Shown here in pieces: positions 1 through 9,151 of a DNA stretch of 64,000 nucleotides (positions within the stretch are counted from its first letter, which is position 1; each line of letters opens with the position of its first letter). This DNA comes from Clostridium scatologenes (lineage in GTDB: Bacteria; Bacillota; Clostridia; Clostridiales; Clostridiaceae). The translations under genes were made by a program, and so were the position numbers. The notes under the pieces were generated by a model, which was given only the letters and a program-made list of their open reading frames with translations, ran no database searches and was not told where the DNA came from. The DNA lies in NCBI RefSeq assembly GCF_000968375.1, contig NZ_CP009933.1, positions 4,154,001 through 4,218,000 of the forward strand. The letters are read 5' to 3'.

Positions 1-158
1 GGTTCACTAACCTCTGGAAGTTCCACATCACTAGTTTTTAGCATATCTTTAGGAATTAAATTTTCAACAGCTTCACATTGTACATCACATTTAGGAAGTG
101 TATAAGCCACTCTTCCTGGCTTTGAAACTTCAAAAATCAATTTATTATATTCTTTCAT
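1..158 (-). CDS. gcvPB: Glycine dehydrogenase (decarboxylating) subunit 2, N-terminal fragment
   Basis: This is the PLP-binding half of the two-subunit glycine decarboxylase (P-protein) of the glycine cleavage system. Only the first 52 codons lie in the window; the rest is beyond the left edge. The N-terminus reads MKEYNKLIFEVSKPGRVAY, typical of clostridial GcvPB. The ATG at 158 directly follows the gcvPA stop, and GGAGGGAG sits upstream inside gcvPA, so the two subunits are probably translationally coupled. It is last of the visible gcvT-gcvH-gcvPA-gcvPB operon. The call rests on the N-terminal sequence and the operon position. Confidence 0.9.
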   Translation of the reverse strand, partial: MKEYNKLIFEVSKPGRVAYTLPKCDVQCEAVENLIPKDMLKTSDVELPEVSE

Positions 159-1499
159 TTATACTCCCTCCATTACACTTACTAATTTATCAATCTCCTG
201 AGCTGTCCTTTTTTCTGTTACACAGAAAAGCAGTGCATTTTTATAGGAAGCATAATTTTTACCTAAAGAATAACCTCCAAGTATTTTATTTTTCAGTAAT
301 TCATCATTTATAATTGCTGGTTCCTTTTCACTTACTACTGCAAATTCCTTAAAGAAAGGTTTATTAAATAAAGGTTTAAACTTTCCTGAATTAGTAACTT
401 TATTAAAGGCATAATGAGCTTTTTGTGTGCTTTGATAAGCTACTTCCTTGATTCCTTTTTTACCCATAGTAGTAAGATATATCGCTGCAGCCAAGGCATT
501 TAAAGCTTCATTTGAACATATATTAGAAGTTGCTTTTTCCCTTCTTATATGCTGTTCTCTTGCTTGCAAAGTTAAAACAAAGCCTCTTTTTCCATCCAAG
601 TCTTGCGTCTGTCCTACTATTCTTCCTGGCATTTTACGCATAAGCTTTGCTTTAGTTGCCATAAAGCCAACATATGGACCTCCAAAGCTCATATTGTTTC
701 CTAAACTTTGTCCTTCACCAACTGCTATATCTGCACCTAATTCTCCTGGAGATTTCAATATGCCAAGGGATATAGGGTCCACACTCATAATAAGTAAGGC
801 CTTATTGTCGTGAGTAATTTTTTCTACTTCCTTAACATCCTCTATTATTCCAAAGAAATTAGGATTTTGTAATATAACTCCAGCTGTTTTATTATCTATA
901 GCTGATTTTAATTTTTCTAAATCAGTAACTCCATCCTCCATATCTATTTCTATCAATTCTATATCTTTAAATTTTGTATAAGTTTCTACTACCTTTCTAG
1001 TTTCTGGATGAACAGTCTTGGATACTAATATTTTCTTCTTCCTTGTACTATCTACTGCCATTAAAGCTGCTTCTGTACAAGCAGTTGCTCCATCATACAT
1101 AGAAGCATTAGCAGCATCAAGTCCTGTAAGTTCACAAATCATACTTTGATATTCAAATATGCATTGTAATGTTCCTTGGCTTATTTCTGCCTGGTAAGGT
1201 GTATATGCAGTATAAAATTCTGATTTTGAAACTATATGTTTAATTAAAGCTGGAATGTAATGATCATAAGCACCTGCACCTAAAAAGCAAGTAAGTTCAC
1301 TTGTGCTTAAGTTTTTATTAGCTAAGCTATCTAAATATCTTGAAAGTTCTAATTCTGACAATCCCTCTGGTAAACTTAAACTCTTTTTAAGTTTTATGCT
1401 TTCTGGAATATCTGAAAAAAGTTCATCTAATGAATTTAAACCAATACTATTTAGCATTTCCTTTTCATCTTCATCAGTGACAGGTATATATGGAAACAT
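159..1499 (-). CDS. gcvPA: Glycine dehydrogenase (decarboxylating) subunit 1
   Basis: The 446-residue protein is the GcvPA subunit, which with GcvPB decarboxylates glycine and passes the aminomethyl group to lipoyl-GcvH. The N-terminus MFPYIPVTDEDEKEML and the YTPYQAEISQGTLQ segment are family hallmarks, and the length matches single GcvPA subunits. I chose the ATG at 1499 because GGAGGAATAGT lies just before it; a longer reading frame to 1529 has no such site and would run into gcvH. It starts one base after the gcvH stop, so the genes are tightly coupled. Confidence 0.95.
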   Translation of the reverse strand: MFPYIPVTDEDEKEMLNSIGLNSLDELFSDIPESIKLKKSLSLPEGLSELELSRYLDSLANKNLSTSELTCFLGAGAYDHYIPALIKHIVSKSEFYTAYTPYQAEISQGTLQCIFEYQSMICELTGLDAANASMYDGATACTEAALMAVDSTRKKKILVSKTVHPETRKVVETYTKFKDIELIEIDMEDGVTDLEKLKSAIDNKTAGVILQNPNFFGIIEDVKEVEKITHDNKALLIMSVDPISLGILKSPGELGADIAVGEGQSLGNNMSFGGPYVGFMATKAKLMRKMPGRIVGQTQDLDGKRGFVLTLQAREQHIRREKATSNICSNEALNALAAAIYLTTMGKKGIKEVAYQSTQKAHYAFNKVTNSGKFKPLFNKPFFKEFAVVSEKEPAIINDELLKNKILGGYSLGKNYASYKNALLFCVTEKRTAQEIDKLVSVMEGV

Positions 1500-1500
1500 A

Positions 1501-1884
1501 CTATTCCTCCTTACCACACAAGTCTTCATAAGCCTTGCTATCTATTAAATCATTTAGCTGTGCTGTATCTGAAATGCTAATCATTATTATCCAATTCTTA
1601 TAAGGATCTTCATTTACTAATTCAGGTGAATCAACCAAATCCTCATTTACTTTAACTATTTTTCCGCTTATAGGCATATATATGTCTGATGCTGCTTTTA
1701 CAGATTCAACTACTCCAAACACCTCTCCTGAATTTAATTCTGAATCAACTTCTGGAAGTTCAACAAATACAATATCCCCTAAAGAGTGCTGAGCAAAATC
1801 TGTAATACCTATATATGCCTTATCTCCTTCAACCTTGACCCATTCGTGATCCTTACTGTACTTTAGATTTTCTAAAATTTTCAT
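1501..1884 (-). CDS. gcvH: Glycine cleavage system H protein
   Basis: This 127-residue lipoyl carrier shuttles the methylamine group between the P, T and L proteins. The lipoyl-domain core FGVVESVKAASDIYMPISG is visible at about residues 56-75, and the Lys in ESVKA is the expected lipoylation site. The N-terminus (LKYSKDHEWV) is canonical. A GTAGGGGGAATAAGT site precedes the ATG at 1884. It lies between gcvT (64-bp gap) and gcvPA (1-bp gap). Confidence 0.97.
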   Translation of the reverse strand: MKILENLKYSKDHEWVKVEGDKAYIGITDFAQHSLGDIVFVELPEVDSELNSGEVFGVVESVKAASDIYMPISGKIVKVNEDLVDSPELVNEDPYKNWIIMISISDTAQLNDLIDSKAYEDLCGKEE

Positions 1885-1948
1885 ACTTATTCCCCCTACC
1901 TAATATAATTTTTTTAATATTTCTATGTTTTAATCAACATTAATCAAC

Positions 1949-3055
1949 TTATTTTTTATAATTCTTTTTATAAAATTTCTTATCTATTATTTCAGCCTTA
2001 ACACCCTTATTTCTAATTATAATTTCTATTTCTTTTCCCAAATTTGCATATTCTGCTTTTACAAGAGCAAGTCCTATATTTTTATTTAAAGAAGGTGATT
2101 TATATCCTGTAGTAACAACTCCAATTTCCTCATCATTTACTTGAACCTTATAACCATGCCTTGGAATTCCTCTATCCTTCATTTCAAATCCAACAATTTT
2201 TCTTTTTAATCCTTGAGATTTTTGTTTCATCAATGCTTCCTTGCCTATAAATTCATCCTTATTTAACTTTACAAAAAAACCAATTCCTGCTTCCAAAGGG
2301 CTTATATCCTCAGTAAGCTCATTGCCATACAAAGGCAAACTTGCTTCAAACCTCAAAGTATCCCTACATCCAAGTCCAACAGGCATGAGTCCATCATCTT
2401 TTCCAACCTCTAAAAGTTTAACCCATATGCTTTCCCCGTCTTTAGCATTACAAAATATTTCAAAACCATCTTCCCCTGTATAACCCGTTCTTGATACCAT
2501 ACAATCAATATTATTGACTTTTACATTTCTTTCACAGTAAAAAAACTTTATCTTTTCTAAGTCTATATTTACAATCTTCTGTAATATCATCTGAGCTTTT
2601 GGACCTTGAACAGCAAATTCACAAATATCTGGAGATATATTTACAATATCTACAGCTAAATTATATTTGTGATCCATCATCCATTTAAAATCTTTATCTA
2701 TATTACCTGCATTAATAACTATATAAAAATAATCATCAGCATATTTATACACTAATATGTCATCTACTGTTCCTCCATTTTCATAACACATTGGGCTATA
2801 GAGTGCCTGATTATTTTCTAATATGGAAGCATCATTAGTAATTATGTTTTGTACAAATTTCAGAGCATCTTTGCCTTTAACTTCTACTTCTCCCATATGT
2901 GATACATCAAAAATACCTGCTGCATTTCGTACTGCTTCATGTTCAGCAACTATACCTTGATATTGAACTGGAAGTGCCCATCCAGCAAAATCTATAATTT
3001 TGCCTCCATACCTTGGATAGACATCAAACAATGGTGTTTTCTTCAAATCCCCCAT
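1949..3055 (-). CDS. gcvT: Aminomethyltransferase (glycine cleavage T protein)
   Basis: This 368-residue protein releases ammonia from the aminomethyl-H-protein and makes 5,10-methylene-tetrahydrofolate. Diagnostic stretches are LFDVYPRYGGKIIDFAGWALP, GIFDVSHMGEV, the folate-site region TGYTGEDGFEI and RDTLRFEASLPLYGNEL. Its length is normal for GcvT. It is the first gene of the operon, read from AAGGAGGGG before the ATG at 3055. The riboswitch and its terminator lie immediately upstream, so the whole operon should respond to glycine. Confidence 0.97.
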   Translation of the reverse strand: MGDLKKTPLFDVYPRYGGKIIDFAGWALPVQYQGIVAEHEAVRNAAGIFDVSHMGEVEVKGKDALKFVQNIITNDASILENNQALYSPMCYENGGTVDDILVYKYADDYFYIVINAGNIDKDFKWMMDHKYNLAVDIVNISPDICEFAVQGPKAQMILQKIVNIDLEKIKFFYCERNVKVNNIDCMVSRTGYTGEDGFEIFCNAKDGESIWVKLLEVGKDDGLMPVGLGCRDTLRFEASLPLYGNELTEDISPLEAGIGFFVKLNKDEFIGKEALMKQKSQGLKRKIVGFEMKDRGIPRHGYKVQVNDEEIGVVTTGYKSPSLNKNIGLALVKAEYANLGKEIEIIIRNKGVKAEIIDKKFYKKNYKK

Positions 3056-3079
3056 AATTAACCCCTCCTTGAATTATAT

Positions 3080-3117
3080 ATAAAAAAAGACATAATGATA
3101 CTTCTATCATCATGCCT
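3080..3117 (-). terminator. Riboswitch-controlled terminator of the gcv leader
   Basis: A 12-bp stem (3089-3100 with 3105-3116, loop of four) is followed on the minus strand by a run of seven T (3082-3088). It lies between the aptamer and the gcvT ribosome binding site and is the likely expression platform. Confidence 0.85.
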
Positions 3118-3169
3118 CTGTTTAACACTGTTAGTTGTGTAATACAATCTTAGGAAAATATATACTCAC

Positions 3170-3298
3170 TATTCAGAGTTCCATCCAGTATAAATCCCTT
3201 TGCCTGAGAGTTTTTATAAAAATACTTCTTTTATATTTCCCCGACGGCTATCCACTTAAAGATATCTCTTTATACTTTCATCTGTCTTTATTCAATTA
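3170..3298 (-). promoter_or_regulatory. Glycine riboswitch (gcvT element), apparently a single aptamer
   Basis: On the minus strand the leader carries GATAGCCGTCGGGG (3239-3252) and AACTCTCAGGCAAA (3199-3212), the two conserved parts of a glycine aptamer, followed by a GGATGG-AACTCTG segment near 3172-3184. I can find only one full aptamer core, so this looks like a singlet rather than the common tandem form. Position before gcvT and a terminator downstream support transcriptional control that turns the operon on with glycine. Confidence 0.9.
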
Positions 3299-3324
3299 TA
3301 AACAAACTTTATAAGTTCTATTAC

Positions 3325-3353
3325 ATTATATTATATAGCTGTGTTTTTTTCAA
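3325..3353 (-). promoter_or_regulatory. Sigma-A promoter of the gcv operon
   Basis: TTGAAA (3353-3348) and TATAAT (3330-3325) are separated by 17 bases on the minus strand, about 30 bases upstream of the riboswitch aptamer. Spacing and -10 match the consensus. Confidence 0.75.
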
Positions 3354-3398
3354 TAGTTTTTAACTTATTTGCTATAAATTTCAAACTCAAGTTTTTAA

Positions 3399-4238
3399 TT
3401 AAAAATCTTCTATAAAAAACACACCACAAGCACCTGCCCCTGCATATACTCCAACTACACATCCAACTTCGCACTCAATAAACTTATTATTTTTTTCTTT
3501 CAAGTCTTCTCTTAGATTATCTAAAATATCTTTATTTTCCACATGCAAAAGTACAGAGGTCTCCCCCTGCTTTATACCCTTTTTATCTAAATAATCTAGT
3601 ATAACTCTTATAGCTTTTTTACTTCCTCTTACTTTATCTATTACAATCAATTCTCCATCTTCTATGGAAATTATTGGTTTTATACCTAAGATATTTGCTA
3701 TAGTCCCTGCAGTTTTAGATATTCTTCCACCTTTAATCAGATTGTCCATTGTTCCAAATGCCAATACACTTTTTACATGAGGAATTAAATTTTTAATTTC
3801 TGTTTCTATATCATATATCCCTAAACCTTTTTCTTTTAGTTCAGCTGACTTCATTACTAAAATTCCAAGACCTGATGTAACATTAAAGCCATCTATTACT
3901 ACAATATCTTCTGTTTCTAATGTGTCTTTGGCTATACAAGCTGATTGATAAGTACCACTTAATTTTGACGAAATATGTATTGATACTATCTTATATCCTT
4001 GATCAAGATATTTTTTATAACACTCCATAAATCTTTGTGGATTTACCTGTGCTGTTGTTGGAAAATCTTTGTTTCCATCCATTTTAGACAATAATGTATG
4101 TAAATTTATTCCCACACCATCTTGATAAGTTTCTTCACCAAAGCTAACAAGGAGTGGAAGTACTTCAATATCATATTTTTCTATTATATCCATTGGTAGA
4201 TCTGATGTACTATCCGTTATTATCTTTATTTTTTCCAT
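3399..4238 (-). CDS. DegV family fatty-acid-binding protein
   Basis: This 279-residue protein begins MEKIKIITDSTSDLP, the DegV signature, and carries the conserved SSKLSGTYQSA and TLxNLxKGGRISK-type segments (FGTMDNLIKGGRISKTAG). DegV/FakB proteins bind a fatty acid and present it to a FakA kinase; no fakA is visible here, so the partner is unknown. The ATG at 4238 has AGGAGG upstream, which overlaps the trmL stop, so the two genes are probably co-transcribed. Calling it FakB would be an inference. Confidence 0.9.
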   Translation of the reverse strand: MEKIKIITDSTSDLPMDIIEKYDIEVLPLLVSFGEETYQDGVGINLHTLLSKMDGNKDFPTTAQVNPQRFMECYKKYLDQGYKIVSIHISSKLSGTYQSACIAKDTLETEDIVVIDGFNVTSGLGILVMKSAELKEKGLGIYDIETEIKNLIPHVKSVLAFGTMDNLIKGGRISKTAGTIANILGIKPIISIEDGELIVIDKVRGSKKAIRVILDYLDKKGIKQGETSVLLHVENKDILDNLREDLKEKNNKFIECEVGCVVGVYAGAGACGVFFIEDF

Positions 4239-4252
4239 ACCTTAACTTCCTC

Positions 4253-4732
4253 CTACTTCATGGTTGGAAAATCCATTTGTCTTAATGCCTCATACGCAAC
4301 AATAGCTACTGTATTAGACAAATTCAATGATCGAGTTGTAGTATTTATCATAGGTACTCTTATACATTTTTTAGGATCACTTTCTCTTATATAATCTGGA
4401 AGTCCACAAGATTCCCTTCCAAATACAATAAAATCTCCTTCTTTATATTCTACTTCATGATAAAAATTATCACCATGTGTAGTAGAAAAATAAAAATTTG
4501 AATCCTTATATTTTTCTCTTAATTCTTCATAAGACTCATATACCTTAAGATCTAAGTATTTCCAATAATCCAATCCTGCTCTTTTTAAATGTTTCTCATC
4601 AAGACTAAATCCTAAAGGTTTTATCAAATGAAGTTTACAATTCGTAAGCACACAGGTTCTCGCTATATTACCTGTATTTTGTGGTATTTCTGGTTGAAAC
4701 AATACTATATTTAAATTCAAAACATTACCCAA
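4253..4732 (-). CDS. trmL: tRNA (cytidine(34)-2'-O)-methyltransferase
   Basis: This SPOUT-fold methyltransferase of about 155-159 residues 2'-O-methylates the wobble base of tRNA-Leu isoacceptors. LFQPEIPQNTGNIARTC at the N-terminus and the knot motif RSLNLSNTVAIVAYEALRQ at the C-terminus are diagnostic. The start is uncertain: no ATG fits the family N-terminus. TTG at 4732 is used here, and TTG at 4720 (reading MNLNIVLFQ) fits homologues equally well; neither has a strong ribosome binding site. The stop overlaps the degV ribosome binding site. Confidence 0.88.
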   Translation of the reverse strand: MGNVLNLNIVLFQPEIPQNTGNIARTCVLTNCKLHLIKPLGFSLDEKHLKRAGLDYWKYLDLKVYESYEELREKYKDSNFYFSTTHGDNFYHEVEYKEGDFIVFGRESCGLPDYIRESDPKKCIRVPMINTTTRSLNLSNTVAIVAYEALRQMDFPTMK

Positions 4733-5022
4733 CTTTTATACAGCATAACTCAAATTGTCTCTATTCAAAGCTGAAAATTGGGTTTCCACCTACCTTTCAC
4801 TTTTAAAATTACAATATTTCTTAGTTCAAAGCAAATAGTAGATAGTTAGAAAAGTCATCTCAAACTTATTATGTTCTCTTACTATCCAATATTAATTGCA
4901 AATTGCTTTAAAATCCCCTTAAATAATCAGAATTTAATAGTTTTATATAAATATATTATCTCATAATAACACAAGAACAAAAAGGTGTAAATATGGTAAA
5001 GCTAAGTTAATAAATAAAACCT

Positions 5023-5769
5023 TTATGAATCTGAACTTTGTTTTAAATATTTTATTATACCATTTGATATATTTACAGATAATCTTTTTAAAACTTCATC
5101 TTTAGATAGCTTGTCCCTATCTTCACTATTAGTTATAAAACCACATTCTACTAATGCACAAGGAATTTTACTATATCTTAATATTGCAACATTCTGCTTT
5201 TTTATCCCCTTACTTTCCCATTTATCACTTTTTACAGCTTCCTTCTCTAAAATATTTGCCAATTTTATTCTTTCATCTTTTTGGTAATTTTGTACATCAT
5301 AATACAAAGTTGTTATTCCTTTAAAGTTTGTATCACTAATAGAATTTACATGAATAGATACAAATACAGTTCCAGATGATGCATTCACTCTTCTTCCAAT
5401 TTCCTTTAAAGGTATAAGTTCATCCTTATTTCTTGTAAGAACTACTGTATATCCTTTGCTTTTTAAATATGCTTCTGCATATTTTACCATCTTTAAAGTT
5501 AAATCTTTTTCATATAAATTTTTATAGCTTGTACCATTATCAATTCCACCATGTCCTGCATCCAATACTATTACATCTTTGTTTATATTTTTATTTATAT
5601 TAGTAGCAGTTGATTTTTTTGTTTCACCTTTATCTACAGCCATTACTACAGGTTGAACTTGTGTTAATTCACCTTTATTCACATTTATTACAGTTTTGTT
5701 AAATAATAACATTAATAAGGTAAAAAAAATACAAGAAAATGTGAATTTTTTTTTATTTGCAATTCTCAT
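5023..5769 (-). CDS. N-acetylmuramoyl-L-alanine amidase (Amidase_3)
   Basis: This 248-residue zinc amidase cleaves the lactyl-amide bond between glycan and stem peptide in peptidoglycan. Zinc-site motifs are visible: VLDAGHGGIDNG (His near residue 73), the downstream NLYEKDL glutamate, SIHVNS and the catalytic VECGFITN glutamate. A hydrophobic segment at residues 9-24 is a signal peptide or membrane anchor, so it acts outside the membrane. AAGGAGATTAAAAC precedes the ATG at 5769. It resembles CwlD-type amidases, but that narrower assignment is not certain. Confidence 0.92.
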   Translation of the reverse strand: MRIANKKKFTFSCIFFTLLMLLFNKTVINVNKGELTQVQPVVMAVDKGETKKSTATNINKNINKDVIVLDAGHGGIDNGTSYKNLYEKDLTLKMVKYAEAYLKSKGYTVVLTRNKDELIPLKEIGRRVNASSGTVFVSIHVNSISDTNFKGITTLYYDVQNYQKDERIKLANILEKEAVKSDKWESKGIKKQNVAILRYSKIPCALVECGFITNSEDRDKLSKDEVLKRLSVNISNGIIKYLKQSSDS

Positions 5770-5970
5770 GTTTTAATCTCCTTATACTTTTTAATTCATA
5801 GTCATCAATAAATAATATGTATTTTCCCTCTACAACCATGGGAATATAAATTAAGTATTAAGTATTTATATTATAACATCTATTGTTAAATTATTCCATT
5901 ATTTTAACAATAAACTTATTAATTAAATAAAATCTTTTAAATTATAATAAATTTTTGAAACAATAAAAAA

Positions 5971-6007
5971 TACACCGGAACTCAACCAACTTTTAAGTTC
6001 TAGTGTA
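5971..6007 (-). terminator. Terminator after tRNA-Leu
   Basis: TACAC-N2-GAACT pairs with AGTTC-N2-GTGTA (5971-5982 with 5996-6007); on the minus strand it is followed by a T-rich tract. The interval 5770-6077 otherwise holds only A+T-rich sequence with no gene that I can support. Confidence 0.7.
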
Positions 6008-6077
6008 TAAAAATTTCTTTATTATATTTTAAAATATATGTTCATAATGTAGTAATCTTTTGATTTTAAACATTTTA

Positions 6078-6159
6078 TGGTGCGGGTAACAGGATTCGAA
6101 CCTGCATGATTTCTCACTAGAACCTGAATCTAGCGCGTCTGCCGTTTCGCCATACCCGC
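6078..6159 (-). tRNA. tRNA-Leu (anticodon CAG)
   Basis: The acceptor arms GCGGGTA and TACCCGC, the T-loop GGTTCGAATCC and the long variable arm (TGAGAAATCA) define a class II tRNA. The anticodon loop TTCAGGT gives CAG, reading CTG. The 3' CCA is encoded (6078-6080). It is a single gene with its own promoter and terminator. Confidence 0.96.
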
Positions 6160-6183
6160 TCACATCCTTAATACAACAACCTC

Positions 6184-6213
6184 ATTTTACCATATATAAG
6201 CATTTTATGTCAA
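6184..6213 (-). promoter_or_regulatory. Promoter of tRNA-Leu
   Basis: TTGACA (6213-6208) and TAAAAT (6189-6184) with an 18-base spacer lie 25 bases upstream of the tRNA on the minus strand. Confidence 0.7.
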
Positions 6214-6302
6214 TTTAAGAACATTTACTATATAATTTCTATTTACAAATATCTATTTAATAATAAAGGCTATATATTTTAAAGTAATTTTATATATTAA
6301 AA

Positions 6303-6346
6303 GTGTCACAAGATTATTTATAGCTATATAAATAATCTTGTGACAC
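6303..6346 (-). terminator. Terminator of the first VanW gene
   Basis: A perfect 20-bp stem (6303-6322 with 6327-6346) with a 4-base loop ends four bases beyond the stop of the 490-residue VanW protein. TTTTAATATA follows on the minus strand. Confidence 0.85.
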
Positions 6347-6349
6347 TCA

Positions 6350-7822
6350 TTAATTTTTAGGAGCACTTGGTGCAGTACTTGGCTGAGCAGTTGGTGTTGT
6401 TGGTGTTGTTGCAGCTGGTACTGCTGGTGGAATAACTGGTGGGGTTTCTGGCTTTTTAGTTCCTCTTTTTATTATTCCTTCTACTGGCTCATAATAATCA
6501 TCTGTAATTGTTTCTTGGCTAATTAATTTTCCATTTTGTGTTGTAGTTTTTGTTACTTTAACCTTATAACCTGTTGAAAAAGGTTTTTCAACTTCTGTTT
6601 TTCCTTCTGGTAAAGTAGCATCATCTTGATATTTTATATTTGGTTCTACTGTTTGATAAACATTTGAACTTAACTCTGTTACTATACCTGCTAAAGAATT
6701 ATTGGAGTATACATTAAATAAAACAACTCCTCCTGAAGCATCACCTTCTATGTATATAGGGTATTTTAATGTATTTTTAAACTTATAATCCAAATTACCA
6801 TAATCTACTGTAGCATCCATACCTAATTTTACATAATGAGATGGTAATGAGTGATGAGTTCTCTCTACTGATTTTATATTTGCTCTAATCACTGCATTAT
6901 ATAAAGTACTTGAAACTTGGCATATTCCTCCGCCAAGACCTGAATCCACCTTATCTCCTATGATTACAGGTGCAGCTTGATACCCTCTTTCTGCAGTTCG
7001 CTCTCCTACTATGTCATTAAAGCTAAAGGTATCACCTGGCATGAGTATTTTTCCATTTATACTTTTTGTGGCTAAAACTATATTGTTTTCCCTTTCAGGT
7101 GAAGATATACTTCCATACTCTGTACTAAACTCACCTATTTTATAATTTATACTAGAAATTTTATCACCTGTTATCTTTGCATTTACTGCCTGCATAGGTG
7201 CTTTTATATCAATGTCATGATCAATTTCTCCATTAATTTTAGATGAAAGTTCCTTTTTTAGTTTGTCCTTCTGAAGTGTTTCACCCTTCTTCTCTGGGAC
7301 TACTTTAATATTTCCTTGACTAATATTCAAAGTTGCATCTACAGGTGCCTTATTTACCTCTTTTTCAATACTATCTATAAATTCATTTACAGGTTTATTA
7401 TCATACACAAGCTTTAAATTAAACTTTTTAGTAGATGAAAATTTTATAAGTTGGTATTTTTTTAGTAGATTTCTGTCCTTACCATAATTGAAAGCTTGAT
7501 TTATAGCACCATCAATATCATATTTAGGATTTATTTTTGAAAAATCTAATGTATAATTCCTTGCATCCGTTTTAATATTTAATTTCTTTTTTATAATTCC
7601 AACTTTATATTTTTTTTCTATTATACTTTTAGCTTCCCCCTTTGTTTTTCCTGACAAATCCTGATTTTCAATTTTTACTCCTGGATATATTCGATTACTC
7701 CAGGCTTTTGCAGTATTGTACTGATATATTATAAATATTATCATACCTACTATTACTGCCGCACCAATTAGCATTTTTGATAATATGTTGTTTTTTTTCA
7801 TACTATCATTGCTTTTTACCAT
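6350..7822 (-). CDS. VanW-family cell-surface protein with G5-like and Pro-rich tail
   Basis: The 490-residue protein has a membrane anchor at about residues 14-33, a peptidoglycan-binding-like region (about 45-220) and a VanW domain (about 225-370). The VanW part shows GEFSTEYGS, MPGDTFSFND, VGERTAERGYQAAPVI and GGGICQVSSTLYNA. A G5-like segment follows (about 390-455), then a Pro/Thr/Ala-rich tail of about 35 residues. The biochemical role of VanW domains is unknown; the architecture points to an extracellular wall-associated protein. AGAGGTGATTCC precedes the ATG at 7822. The next gene upstream is a shorter paralogue. Confidence 0.88.
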   Translation of the reverse strand: MVKSNDSMKKNNILSKMLIGAAVIVGMIIFIIYQYNTAKAWSNRIYPGVKIENQDLSGKTKGEAKSIIEKKYKVGIIKKKLNIKTDARNYTLDFSKINPKYDIDGAINQAFNYGKDRNLLKKYQLIKFSSTKKFNLKLVYDNKPVNEFIDSIEKEVNKAPVDATLNISQGNIKVVPEKKGETLQKDKLKKELSSKINGEIDHDIDIKAPMQAVNAKITGDKISSINYKIGEFSTEYGSISSPERENNIVLATKSINGKILMPGDTFSFNDIVGERTAERGYQAAPVIIGDKVDSGLGGGICQVSSTLYNAVIRANIKSVERTHHSLPSHYVKLGMDATVDYGNLDYKFKNTLKYPIYIEGDASGGVVLFNVYSNNSLAGIVTELSSNVYQTVEPNIKYQDDATLPEGKTEVEKPFSTGYKVKVTKTTTQNGKLISQETITDDYYEPVEGIIKRGTKKPETPPVIPPAVPAATTPTTPTAQPSTAPSAPKN

Positions 7823-8002
7823 GGAATCACCTCTTAATCTACTTCATAGCTTATACTAATATTCTATAATAAGTGTAAGCTAAGGTTTTAAATAATTTTA
7901 ACTAATCTTAAGGTAGAATCCATATTACGGAGGTCTTTCCTATCTTAAGTAAGTTTTATTCACACATATTTTAATTATACTATAAAAACTACTTAATTTG
8001 AA

Positions 8003-9151
8003 TTAGTTTTTCATAGAAGAATTAGAATATAGATTAAATATTACATTTCTACTAGATATATACGCTTGAATGTATACAGGATATTTATATATATTCTTAA
8101 ATTTATAATCTATATTTCCATAATCAACTGTAGCATCCATACCTTGCGGCACATAATGTACTGGCATAGTATGATGTTCCCTTTCTATAGACGTCATTCC
8201 AGATCTATTTACTGCATTATACAATGTGGTAGATACCTGACATATTCCTCCTCCCAAACCGGATTCTAGTTTGTTTCCTATAATTACAGGCGCTGGTTCG
8301 TATCCTCTTTCTTCTGTTCTTTCACCAACTGTATCATTAAAACTAAATACTTCACCAGGCATAAGTATCTTTCCATTTATACTACTAGTCGCTAATGCTA
8401 TATTATTAGCTCTTTGCGATGAAGAAGCTGCATAATTAGTAGAGTATGTCCCAATTAACGTATCTATACTTTTTAAAGATTCTCCTTTTATATTTGCAGG
8501 TATTTGTTTAACCAATGCAGTTATATTAACATCCTGCCCTATACTTCCATTCATTTTACTAAGAGTTTCTTTTTCTAATTTATCCTTTTCTAACTTTTTT
8601 CCATTAACTTCAGAAATCACATTTAAATTACCTTTATCTATTTCTAATGATGCATTAACAGGATCTTTATTAACTTCTAATTGAATATTATTAATTAATT
8701 CCTTTACTGGTTTTTCATCATAATAAAATTTCAAATCAAAATTTTTATCTTTACTCATTTTTAATATTATATATTGTACAAATATATTTGAACTTTTTCC
8801 ATAATTAAAAGCAGTATTTACCACATCATCAATGTCATATTGAGGAGATATTTTTGAATAATTTAAAGCATAAACTTTACCTTCTACATTTATATTTATA
8901 TTTTTTTTCACTATTTGTTCTGAAAAATTATGTTTTAGTATCTCTTTAGCTTCATTCTTAGTTTTTTCTGAAATATTTACTCCGCCTACTGTTACTCTAG
9001 GATATACCAACCCATTCCAATATTTTATATAATTATAATTATAAGTTATATACCCACAAGCAGCAGATACTAAAAGTATTGTAAATATCATAAACGGCAC
9101 TGCAAGTTTACTTTTTCTAGCTCTTTTTCTACCTCTCCTATTTCTTCTCAT
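8003..9151 (-). CDS. VanW-family cell-surface protein, shorter paralogue
   Basis: This 382-residue protein has the same plan as its neighbour: a very basic start (MRRNRRGRKRARK), a membrane anchor at about 17-38, a peptidoglycan-binding-like region and a VanW domain with MPGEVFSFND, VGERTEERGYEPAPVI and GGGICQVSTTLYNAV. It ends right after the VanW domain, so the G5-like segment and Pro-rich tail are absent. I chose the ATG at 9151 because GGGGAGGATAAAC precedes it; the longer GTG reading would place that site inside the gene. Tandem duplication with different tails is the simplest history. Confidence 0.87.
   Translation of the reverse strand: MRRNRRGRKRARKSKLAVPFMIFTILLVSAACGYITYNYNYIKYWNGLVYPRVTVGGVNISEKTKNEAKEILKHNFSEQIVKKNININVEGKVYALNYSKISPQYDIDDVVNTAFNYGKSSNIFVQYIILKMSKDKNFDLKFYYDEKPVKELINNIQLEVNKDPVNASLEIDKGNLNVISEVNGKKLEKDKLEKETLSKMNGSIGQDVNITALVKQIPANIKGESLKSIDTLIGTYSTNYAASSSQRANNIALATSSINGKILMPGEVFSFNDTVGERTEERGYEPAPVIIGNKLESGLGGGICQVSTTLYNAVNRSGMTSIEREHHTMPVHYVPQGMDATVDYGNIDYKFKNIYKYPVYIQAYISSRNVIFNLYSNSSMKN

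Noticed and set aside
448..813. Plus-strand frame inside gcvPA, as an example of many antisense frames
   Set aside because: Opposite-strand frames over conserved genes here lack ribosome binding sites and family similarity; they are by-products of codon use.
3391..3411. Terminator at the end of degV
   Set aside because: AAGTTTTTAATTAAAAATCTT is almost all A/T with no loop or clear U-tract, too weak to call.
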